From M0108 sp044228695 (GTDB lineage Bacteria; Pseudomonadota; Gammaproteobacteria; Chromatiales; Chromatiaceae): 64,000 nt of DNA. Positions within the stretch are counted from its first letter, which is position 1. Every line of letters begins with the position of its first letter. Of this stretch, positions 43,155 through 50,389 are shown one piece after another. Made by a program: the position numbers and the translations under genes. Under the pieces are notes generated by a model. The model was not told the origin of the DNA. It saw nothing but the letters and a program-made list of their open reading frames with translations, and searched no databases. The stretch is from the NCBI GenBank assembly GCA_044228695.1, contig JBGAUK010000008.1, forward strand, positions 1-64,000, written 5' to 3'.

Positions 43155-44518
43155 CGCTTTGACTCGGCTTTATCATCTTCAAGGCCGTAGCGGTTAAGCT
43201 TGACGTAAAGGCTTTGCCGGCTGAGGCCGAGGAGTTCCGCCGCCACGGTTCGGTTGCTGCCCGCCAACTCCAGCGCCGCCAGGATGTAGTGGCGCTCGAC
43301 GACCTCGACCGTGTCGTCTACAAGTTTTCGCAGGGTGGTCTTGCCGACCTGTTTGGTCAGAAAGTCCAGCCACTGGGCCACGCCTCCGGCCTGGCCCTCG
43401 GTGGAGAGACGGCGACCGATGTCTCGGAGAAAGACGCCGATGTAGGCGGGATTGGTGGCGGTATTTCCAGTTGCGGAGATTTCGACCTCGACCTCCGTGC
43501 CATGTTCGCCATGGAGCGTGGTTGAAAAGAGTCTAACCGCGCCCAGGCGCAGTACGTTAGCCAGGAGGACGGTCAGGTCGGCGCCGGGGCGGCCGAGCCA
43601 GCGGCCAAGGGGCTTGCCCAGGAGCGAGGTCTCGGAACCCATCTGCACCATGTCGAGGAAGGCGCGGTTGGCGCGAAGGATGGCGCCCTGGTCGTCGATG
43701 ACCACGAAGGCGTCCGGTCCCCGTTCGAGCAGATCCTCGGTGGGGATCGCCTGGGAACCACCCTGGTAAAGGGTCGTCGGCATGCCGGACGGGGAGAGCT
43801 GGACCAGGAAAACTTCGTTCGAGGCGGAGGACATCAGGGATGCCCGTGCCAGCCAGGGCTGACGGTCCTCGCCAAGCCGCAGCAGGATACCGGGGGCCTT
43901 GCCGCGCTCGCGCACCTGCCGGAGCATGTTGGCGAAGGTTTCGCGATCCTCTGCCAGGAGGGTTTCAAGAAACTTGCCGGTCCCCGTGGACCTGGGCTTG
44001 GGCGTGGGCAGCCCCAGGGCCTGGGCGGCGGCGGGATTTAGCTCCAGGACGCTCAGGCCCCGGGCATCCAGGATGAGGACGGCCTCGTTGGAGGAGTTGA
44101 AGAGAAGCCTATACCGGGTCTCGACCTCGCGCAGCTTCCAATAGTCCCGTTCCAGGGCCTGTTGGGCCTCCACGAGCCGATTCTGGAGTTCGGTGACGGC
44201 ACGCAGGTTCTTGCCCACCGCCAGGAGGCCACGGTCCTTGCCCAGTTGGATGGTGGTGTATTCGATGTGGGCCTCGGCACCGCTGGGAAGGCGCTGCACG
44301 ACCTGGCGGAAGGCGGAAACACCCAGCGAACGGGCATCCTCGAGCATGAGCTCGAGGTGAATCCCATCCGACGGCCTGACGGTGTCGGCCCAAGGCCGTC
44401 CCACCCAGTCATCGGGATGTTCGCCCGCGAAAGTGTCTGACAAGCTGGCTTCCTGAATTATGCCATTGATGTCCAGCACAAGCTTGACGTCCGGCGCTGC
44501 AATGCTTTTCTGGATCAT
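43151..44518 (-). CDS. ppsR: PpsR/CrtJ family photosynthesis repressor
   Basis: PpsR represses bacteriochlorophyll and carotenoid genes at TGT-N12-ACA sites. ATG 44518 (MIQKSIAAPDVKLVLD) gives 455 residues, near the family length; the upstream ATG 44584 adds unrelated residues. PAS domains lie at about 10-120, 140-260 and 280-385, with a Gln-rich coiled linker after the first. The C-terminal Fis-type helix-turn-helix is AGSNRTVAAELLGLSRQSLY near 415-440. The protein has no cysteine at all. It is encoded between a small membrane-protein gene and bphP, on the bchG strand. Confidence 0.93.
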   Translation of the reverse strand: MIQKSIAAPDVKLVLDINGIIQEASLSDTFAGEHPDDWVGRPWADTVRPSDGIHLELMLEDARSLGVSAFRQVVQRLPSGAEAHIEYTTIQLGKDRGLLAVGKNLRAVTELQNRLVEAQQALERDYWKLREVETRYRLLFNSSNEAVLILDARGLSVLELNPAAAQALGLPTPKPRSTGTGKFLETLLAEDRETFANMLRQVRERGKAPGILLRLGEDRQPWLARASLMSSASNEVFLVQLSPSGMPTTLYQGGSQAIPTEDLLERGPDAFVVIDDQGAILRANRAFLDMVQMGSETSLLGKPLGRWLGRPGADLTVLLANVLRLGAVRLFSTTLHGEHGTEVEVEISATGNTATNPAYIGVFLRDIGRRLSTEGQAGGVAQWLDFLTKQVGKTTLRKLVDDTVEVVERHYILAALELAGSNRTVAAELLGLSRQSLYVKLNRYGLEDDKAESKR

Positions 44519-44552
44519 ATGGGTATAAGGCTGGTAGCCCCAAGGATAGTTG

Positions 44553-44816
44553 TTAACGCCACCGGCTGGCAAGATCGGCGACATGTGCCGCCAGGGCCGC
44601 CAGCAACCAGAGGATGGTCATCTCCCAGCCGGCATGGGTGAGGGCCGCCCGCAGCGCCACCAGCAGGCCAGCGCCGGCGGCAAGGTTGGCCACGAGCCCG
44701 AACGTCGGCACCCCGCGGCCGGTGCTCCGACGATAGGCCCAGAGCAGGGCCGCCTCCAAGGTCATCAAAACCATCAGCAGATCGACGATTCGCCCCGATT
44801 CGAAGAATCCCATCAT
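44553..44816 (-). CDS. Small membrane protein of the photosynthesis cluster, 87 residues
   Basis: The 87 residues contain three likely membrane helices (about 12-28, 40-57 and 65-80) and end in the basic SRWR. Start ATG 44816 lies 30 nt after the bchP stop, and the stop is 34 nt before ppsR, so it sits inside the minus-strand pigment operon. I recognise no named family. Position suggests a role in pigment or complex assembly, which is inference. Confidence 0.7.
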   Translation of the reverse strand: MMGFFESGRIVDLLMVLMTLEAALLWAYRRSTGRGVPTFGLVANLAAGAGLLVALRAALTHAGWEMTILWLLAALAAHVADLASRWR

Positions 44817-44846
44817 CCTGATTCTGGCTCCTTGGCGGCATGGGGA

Positions 44847-46049
44847 TTAAGGGCGAACCATGCCCAGCAGGTGCGCTACATCCTTGACCAGGATGCGCAT
44901 ATGGGCGACCGGATTCGCCCTGACCAGGCGTTTGTTCATGTAGGCCTCCCAGGTGAGCCGCTGCACGTCCGGGTCCCGGCACATGCTCACGAATCGCTCG
45001 CGCCGCCGGTCGCTCGAATACCAGAAGCGCTGGAGCATGCCCAGAATAAAAAAGACCCGGCCGTGCGCCTTCATAAAGCGTGACCGGGCGGTAGCCAAGG
45101 CGCGGACATCACCGGAAGTGCAGAAGGCATCGGCTGCTTGAGCCGCCAGGCGCCCGCTGACCATGGCATAGTATATGCCTTCGCCGGATGCCGGCGCGAC
45201 CACCCCTGCGGCATCGCCCGCCAGGATCAGGTTGCGGCCATCGTCCCACCGCGGGCGAGGCTGCAGGGGGATGGGCGCGCCCTCGCGCCGCAGGGTCGTC
45301 ATCTGGGCGAGGCCCGCGGCCTCCCGAAGCCTTGTCGTGGCCTGGCGGAGCGAGAAGCCGTCGATGGCCGTGCCGACCCCGATACTGATGCTGTCGCCGT
45401 GGGGGAAGATCCAGCCGTAAAAGTCCGGCGAGATAACACCTTGATAGTAAACGTCGCAGCGAGTTGGGTCATAGTCGCCCCCCGCGCCGACCGGAGCGGT
45501 GACGATTTCGTGATAGGCGTTCACGTACCGCATCTTGTGGCTGTCCGGCAGGCATTGCTTGGCCACTAGGGAGTTGGCGCCATCTGCGCCGATGAGGCAA
45601 CGGGCGCGCACGCTCTCGGAGGTCGAACGGTCTCTGCCCGGGGCGCCGGGATAGTAGTGGATCCGCACCGTGCCACCCTCGTCACGCGTCACCTCGTGGA
45701 GGGTGCCGACCCGCAATCGAGCACCAGAGGACTCGGCGCGCTGGCGTAGCCAAGGGTCGAAATGATCCCGTTTGACCATGCCGACGTAACCGCCGTTGAT
45801 CGGCATGTCCACGCGGCGCTCGGCGGGGGAGACCATGCGTGCTGAGTGAATGCGGGCGCACAGCAGGGACTCGGGAATCTCGAACTCGCGCATGAGTTGC
45901 GGAGGGATGGCCCCGCCGCAGGGTTTGATACGGCCATTGCGGTCCAACAACAGGACCGAGCGCCCAGCGCGGGCCAGTTCATTGGCCGCCGTCGCCCCCG
46001 CTGGCCCGCCTCCTACTACGACGACATCGAAGGTTTCCAGCCCGGACAT
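44847..46049 (-). CDS. bchP: Geranylgeranyl diphosphate reductase
   Basis: BchP reduces the geranylgeranyl tail of bacteriochlorophyll to phytyl. The 400-residue flavoprotein begins with the Rossmann motif VVVGGGPAGATAANELARAG. It has the family stretch DRNGRIKPCGGAIPPQLMREF and the second FAD motif LAGDAAGVVAPASGEGIYYAMVSGR near residue 290. The C-terminus ends in an amphipathic helix. It starts one nucleotide after the stop of the PucC-like transporter. Confidence 0.95.
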   Translation of the reverse strand: MSGLETFDVVVVGGGPAGATAANELARAGRSVLLLDRNGRIKPCGGAIPPQLMREFEIPESLLCARIHSARMVSPAERRVDMPINGGYVGMVKRDHFDPWLRQRAESSGARLRVGTLHEVTRDEGGTVRIHYYPGAPGRDRSTSESVRARCLIGADGANSLVAKQCLPDSHKMRYVNAYHEIVTAPVGAGGDYDPTRCDVYYQGVISPDFYGWIFPHGDSISIGVGTAIDGFSLRQATTRLREAAGLAQMTTLRREGAPIPLQPRPRWDDGRNLILAGDAAGVVAPASGEGIYYAMVSGRLAAQAADAFCTSGDVRALATARSRFMKAHGRVFFILGMLQRFWYSSDRRRERFVSMCRDPDVQRLTWEAYMNKRLVRANPVAHMRILVKDVAHLLGMVRP

Positions 46050-46050
46050 A

Positions 46051-47412
46051 CTAGGAGGCCCCCGTCTCGGTGATGGGATCGCCCTGGAAGGCGGCCAGCC
46101 TCTCTTGGGCCGGTAAGGGGCGGGTCACCCTGACCGCCAAGACCGCGGAGATCAGGAACATGATGGCCTCGCCGGCAAATACGGTCGCATAGGCGAAGAT
46201 GGACGATTCCATGAGGAAACGCGCCAGATCAACGGCCGCGGTACCGAGGAAGCCCCCCAGTCCGAAGGCCAGGGCCTGAGCGGCGCCCCAGAGCCCCATG
46301 CGCATGCCTTCGCGTTGCTCGCGGCCCGCGCCCACCAGGGTCATCATGGAGCCAATGGCGGCGATCGCGAAGAGGCCGTTGGCGACACCAAGGGCGAAGA
46401 CCGTGATTTGCAACGGCCATGCCGGGGCGAAAAAGGCCCCAAGGGAGAGGGCGAAGAGGGCGACCGCGGAGGCGATGCAACCCCGCACGGTCCAGTCCTG
46501 CAGGGTGCCAAAGCGGCGCCCCCAGGCGGAACTACCCATGAAGGCCAGCAATAACATCCCCGTGAGCACCCCACCATTCTGGGTGCCCGCGAGCTGCGTC
46601 GATTGGCCTGGTGTCAGGCCAAAAACAATACCCGCGAAGGGCTCCAGGATCAGGTCCTGGGCGCTGTAGGCCAGCATGGAAAAGAAGACGAAGAGGGTGA
46701 AGCGCCGGGCCTTGGGCTCCGACCAGACCTGGGCCAGGGCCTCCCTGAAACTGGCCTGGCCGGAGGCGTGAGCCTGGCCGAGCCCGGAAGTCAGCGGGCG
46801 AGCCGCTCCTTCGATCCCCCATATTGAGAGCAGGGTTACTACCAGGGCGATGGCGGAGACGGTTGTTGTGACTATGACGAGTCGTCCGGGGGAGAAGGGA
46901 TCGAGAAAGTGGCCGGCGGTGGTGGCGGTGATGATAAAACCGATGATCATCATCACCCAGAGGGTGGTGGCTGCCGCCGCCCGCTGGTGCTCGCCGACGC
47001 GCTGGGCCAACAGCACCAGTAAGGATGTCCCACAGGCGCCCACGCCCACGCCGATGAGGGTGAAGGCCAGGATGGCCAGGGTGGTCCCGCCTGGCAGGTT
47101 ATGCTCCATCCAGGCAGTGGCGATACTCGCCATGACCCCGCCGAGGGCCAGTAACCCCATGCCGCCCAAGATCCAGGGTGTGCGGCGCCCGCCCATGTCC
47201 GAGCCGTAACCCCAGCGTGGGCGGGAGATCTGCACGAGATGGTGCAGTGCGACCAGGGCACCGGGGATCATGGCCGGCAGGGCGAACTCGACGACCATGA
47301 CCCGATTCAGGGTCGATGTCGTCAGGACGATGATGGCGCCCAGTGAGGTCTGGACCAGTCCCAGGCGCAGGATGCCGAGCCAGCCGAGAGTGGGTTGCAG
47401 GCTGTTGTTCAT
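46051..47412 (-). CDS. PucC-like BCD-family MFS protein
   Basis: The 453-residue, 12-helix product belongs to the bacteriochlorophyll-delivery branch of the major facilitators (PucC/LhaA/Bch2). Members are thought to help insert pigment into light-harvesting complexes. Features are TSTLNRVMVVEFALPA near the start, SRPRWGYGSDMGGRRTPWILGG, and the acidic LILEPFAGIVFGLTPGQST. It lies between bchG and bchP, the place of ORF428/bch2 in Rhodobacter. A second family member, lhaA, is at 57315. ATG 47412 overlaps the bchG stop. Confidence 0.92.
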   Translation of the reverse strand: MNNSLQPTLGWLGILRLGLVQTSLGAIIVLTTSTLNRVMVVEFALPAMIPGALVALHHLVQISRPRWGYGSDMGGRRTPWILGGMGLLALGGVMASIATAWMEHNLPGGTTLAILAFTLIGVGVGACGTSLLVLLAQRVGEHQRAAAATTLWVMMIIGFIITATTAGHFLDPFSPGRLVIVTTTVSAIALVVTLLSIWGIEGAARPLTSGLGQAHASGQASFREALAQVWSEPKARRFTLFVFFSMLAYSAQDLILEPFAGIVFGLTPGQSTQLAGTQNGGVLTGMLLLAFMGSSAWGRRFGTLQDWTVRGCIASAVALFALSLGAFFAPAWPLQITVFALGVANGLFAIAAIGSMMTLVGAGREQREGMRMGLWGAAQALAFGLGGFLGTAAVDLARFLMESSIFAYATVFAGEAIMFLISAVLAVRVTRPLPAQERLAAFQGDPITETGAS

Positions 47413-48317
47413 GGAATTATTCCTCTCAGGGCAAAGGCGCTAATGAGCATGCCAGTGACATAGACGCTCACCCCCATGGCGCTGAACCAGGTCGCCTGCT
47501 CGCGGGGGTTGCGCAGGAACCGAATCATCATCAGGAGTTGGACGAGGAGGACGAGGGCGACCGTGAAGGCATGCCATGGCCGCTCCCAGACGGCCAGGGC
47601 GGTGATGACCGCGACTTGGGGCAGGGCCATGAAGAGGCAAGCGACCCAGGCCGCCCCCCGGACACCCAGTTGGACGGGCAGGGAGCGGATGCCCAGGCGC
47701 TGGTCACCCTCGATTGCCTTGAAATCGTTCAGGGTCATGATGCCGTGGGCGCCCGCGCTGTAAAGTCCGGCCAGGAGCAGGATGCGCCAGTTGGGCATCA
47801 GGCCCCCGATCATGACCGCCGCGCCCGTGACCCAGGCCAGCCCCTCATAGGAGATGGCGACGGCGGTGTTGCCCCACCAGCCGTTACGCTTGAGTCGCAG
47901 GGGGGGGGCGCTATAGGCCCAGGCCATCGCCAGGCCGAGGGCCGTGGCGCCCAACACCCAGGTCCCCAAGAGGGCGGCGACTAGAAGAGAGACCAGGGTC
48001 CAGAGGATCGCGATACGCAAGCCCCAACGGCCGGGCATCCGTCCCGAGGGAATGGGCCGGTTTGGTTCGTTGATGGCATCCACATGCCGATCAAACCAAT
48101 CATTGACCGCCTGGCTGGTGCCACAGACGAGGGGGCCGGCGAGGAGGACACCGATAATGACTAGTGGCCAGTGCGCCAGAATGGGCTGTCCCGAAGAGAC
48201 GACGCCACAGCCGAAGGCCCACATGGGGGGGAACCAGGTGATGGGCTTGAGCAATTCCAGGGTGGCCGCCGCGTTGGGGCGCTTATCCAGGATGGCCGGC
48301 ATGGGAGATAGAGTCAT
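47409..48317 (-). CDS. bchG: Bacteriochlorophyll synthase
   Basis: BchG attaches the isoprenoid alcohol to bacteriochlorophyllide. It is a 302-residue UbiA-type prenyltransferase with about nine helices. The diphosphate-binding motif is NDWFDRHVDAINEPNRPIPSG near residue 85, and a second acidic motif is TLNDFKAIEGDQRLGIRSLP near 195. ATG 48317 and ATG 48302 are both possible; neither has a ribosome binding site. A -10 box ends 7 nt before 48317, so the mRNA may be leaderless. First gene of the minus-strand pigment operon. Confidence 0.94.
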   Translation of the reverse strand: MTLSPMPAILDKRPNAAATLELLKPITWFPPMWAFGCGVVSSGQPILAHWPLVIIGVLLAGPLVCGTSQAVNDWFDRHVDAINEPNRPIPSGRMPGRWGLRIAILWTLVSLLVAALLGTWVLGATALGLAMAWAYSAPPLRLKRNGWWGNTAVAISYEGLAWVTGAAVMIGGLMPNWRILLLAGLYSAGAHGIMTLNDFKAIEGDQRLGIRSLPVQLGVRGAAWVACLFMALPQVAVITALAVWERPWHAFTVALVLLVQLLMMIRFLRNPREQATWFSAMGVSVYVTGMLISAFALRGIIP

Positions 48318-48323
48318 GATGCG

Positions 48324-48353
48324 AATTTACTACTTGACAGTTGGCGGTGTCAA
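48324..48353 (-). promoter_or_regulatory. bchG promoter
   Basis: On the minus strand a perfect TTGACA (48353 to 48348) is followed at 18 bp by TAAATT (48329 to 48324). The -35 forms one half of a 20-bp palindrome TTGACA-N8-TGTCAA (48334-48353) and overlaps the first PpsR-type site. Confidence 0.6.
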
Positions 48354-48365
48354 TCAAAGTTTACA
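48348..48365. promoter_or_regulatory. PpsR-type binding site 1 (bchG side)
   Basis: TGTCAATCAAAGTTTACA fits TGT-N12-ACA exactly. It covers the bchG -35 box. A nearly identical site in the opposite orientation lies at 48504-48521. The repressor gene ppsR is in the operon controlled by this promoter, so feedback is expected. Confidence 0.7.
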
Positions 48366-48503
48366 CCCGGCCCGGAACGGGGCCCCAGGCCGGGACGGCA
48401 TCCGGGCGGCGGGCCGGGTCACCGCGCGGCGCGGGCGATCGCCAGAAGGCCCCTCCCCGGCGGCTATGTGGGGCTGATCCGAGCCAATCTCCATCTCTCC
48501 TGA

Positions 48504-48521
48504 CGTAAACTTTAGTTGACA
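48504..48521. promoter_or_regulatory. PpsR-type binding site 2 (bchF side)
   Basis: Read on the minus strand this is TGTCAACTAAAGTTTACG. It differs from site 1 at three of 18 positions and from TGT-N12-ACA at the last base. It overlaps the bchF -35. The two site centres are 156 bp apart, about 15 helical turns, as expected for cooperative binding with looping. Confidence 0.6.
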
Positions 48522-48545
48522 CTTGGCCCCCGGGCGGGCTAGATT
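48516..48545 (+). promoter_or_regulatory. bchF superoperon promoter
   Basis: TTGACA (48516-48521) and TAGATT (48540-48545) are spaced by 18 bp. The inferred start is about 30 nt before the bchF ATG. The -35 lies inside PpsR-type site 2. This promoter would serve bchF through at least puhE. Confidence 0.6.
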
Positions 48546-48583
48546 TTAGCGGCAGGCATTGGCTGCGCACGGCGGACTTCGCT

Positions 48584-49099
48584 ATGGGTCTCTCTCAATC
48601 CCGGAATTCTTCGCCTCGGCCGCTGTATTCCCCCGAGGAGCGTCGCCGACGTGACGCGTCGCCCTGGACCATCGTCCAAGGGATACTAGCGCCCGTGCAA
48701 TTTCTGGTTTTCCTGATCAGCATCATCCTGGTGCTGCGCTATCTGGCGACGGGCGCGGGGGAGGCGGTGGCAACGGCCTCCATCGTGATTAAGACCCTGT
48801 TTCTCTACGCCATCATGATCACGGGGTCCATTTGGGAGAAGGTGGTGTTCGGGCGCTACCTCTTTGCGCGCGCCTTCTTCTGGGAAGATGTCTTCAGCAT
48901 GTTGGTCCTCGCCTTGCATACCGCCTACCTGGTGGCCCTGATCGGCGGTTATCTGGAGGTGCGGGCCCTGATGATACTGGCCTTAGCCGCCTATGCCGCC
49001 TACCTGATCAACGCGACCCAGTTCCTGCTCAAGCTGCGCGCGGCCCGCCTGTCACAGCCGGCCACCGGGACCGTGGGCATGCTCGGGGCGGCGGAGTGA
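48584..49099 (+). CDS. bchF: 2-vinyl bacteriochlorophyllide hydratase
   Basis: BchF hydrates the C3 vinyl group of the (bacterio)chlorophyllide ring. The 171-residue membrane protein has the family start YSPEERRRRDASPWTIVQGILAPVQFLVF. About four helices and the motif IKTLFLYAIMITGSIWEKVVFGRYLFA follow. It is the first gene of the plus-strand superoperon. Its TGA overlaps GTG 49096, the likely original bchN start. Confidence 0.94.
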   Translation: MGLSQSRNSSPRPLYSPEERRRRDASPWTIVQGILAPVQFLVFLISIILVLRYLATGAGEAVATASIVIKTLFLYAIMITGSIWEKVVFGRYLFARAFFWEDVFSMLVLALHTAYLVALIGGYLEVRALMILALAAYAAYLINATQFLLKLRAARLSQPATGTVGMLGAAE

Positions 49100-50385
49100 G
49101 CCTAGCGGTCACCACTAGTGATACCGACGTCCCCGCGCTCAGCGGGGAGGTGGCGGTTCCCCGCGCCAGCAGTCAACGGTAGGCCTTTTGTGGCCTTGCC
49201 GGCATTGTCTGGCTCCACCGCAAGATGCAGGATGCCTTTTTCCTGGTCGTCGGCTCCCGAACCTGCGCCCACATGCTGCAATCTGCGGCGGGTGTCATGA
49301 TCTTCGCGGCTCCGCGTTTCGCCACGGCGATCCTGGAGGAGCGCGACCTCGCCGGGCTCGCCGATGTCCATGCTGAACTGGACCGCCTGGTCGAACGGTT
49401 ACTGGAGCGGCGTCCGGACATTGCTACCCTCTTCCTGGTGGGCTCCTGCCCCTCGGAGGTCCTCAAGCTCGATCTGGGTAAGGCGGCGGAGCGGCTGACC
49501 AAGGCCCACTTGGGGTCTTTGCGCGTCATGGCCTACTCAGGCAGTGGGCTTGAGACCAGCTTCACCCAGGGCGAGGATACCTGTCTGGAGGCCATGGTGT
49601 GCGATTTGCCCAGCCGGCCCGCGGGGGAGCGCGGCCTCCTGGTGGTGGGTACCCTCGCCGACGTGGTCGAGGACCAGTTTTCCCGCCTTTTCGAGGCGCT
49701 GGGCATTGGCCCCCTACATTTCTTTCCGCCGCGCCTCTCGTCCGAGCTGCCGCCCCTGGGTAGCGGCACCCAGGTGCTGCTCGCACAGCCCTTTCTGGGA
49801 CGGGCCGCGCGCGCCCTGGAGGCTCGGGGGGCGCAAGTGCTCGAGGCGCCCTATCCGATCGGGATCGAGGGCACCCGGCTCTGGCTGGGCGCCGCGGCCC
49901 GAGCCTGGGGAGTGGCGGAGGCGCGCCTCGCCGAGATTCTGGAGAGACCGGCGGCACGGGCCGAGCAGGCCCTGGCCCGTTATACCCCCGAACTGGCCGG
50001 CAAGCGCATCGCCTTCTTCCCCGATTCCCAGCTTGAGATCCCGATAGCCCGCTTTCTCCAGCGCGAATGCGGCATGGAACTCCTGGAGGTCGGCGTGCCC
50101 TATCTGGACCGCCGCCTGATGGGCGCCGAAGTCGCCCTCCTGCCCACGGGGACCCGGCTGCTGGAAGGGGCGGATGTGGACGAGCAGCTAGATCGGGTGC
50201 GGGCGGAGCGACCCGACCTGACGGTCTGCGGCCTGGGCCTCGCCAATCCGCTGGAGGCGGAGGGGCTCGCCACCAAGTGGTCGATTGAACTGGTGTTCTC
50301 GCCGATCCAGGGTTTTGAGCAGGCGGCGGATCTCGCCGAACTTTTCGCCAGACCCCTCATCCGCCGCGAGCGGCTGAAGGTCTAG
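49096..50385 (+). CDS. bchN: Protochlorophyllide reductase subunit N, interrupted by an in-frame TAG
   Basis: BchN and BchB form the catalytic component of dark-operative protochlorophyllide reductase. From GTG 49096, overlapping the bchF stop, the frame reads SSQR, then TAG at 49180-49182, then AFCGLAGIVWLHRKMQDAFF, where homologues have QREVFCGL. Counting the TAG as residue 29, the cluster ligands are Cys32, Cys57 and Cys118. These spacings of 25 and 61 are the same as Cys26, Cys51 and Cys112 of Rhodobacter capsulatus BchN. The first start after the TAG is ATG 49225 (386 residues). It has no ribosome binding site and loses the first ligand. The rest is intact and under normal codon use, ending in its own TAG. 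It may be a pseudogene, a base error or a bypassed stop. Confidence 0.9.
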
Positions 50386-50389
50386 GCCC

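Noticed and set aside
49096..49230. Pyrrolysine, selenocysteine or general amber suppression as explanation of the bchN TAG
   Set aside because: TAG serves as the normal stop for nuoA, ssb, lhaA and bchN itself. No recoding element was recognised, and homologues have Glu at this position.
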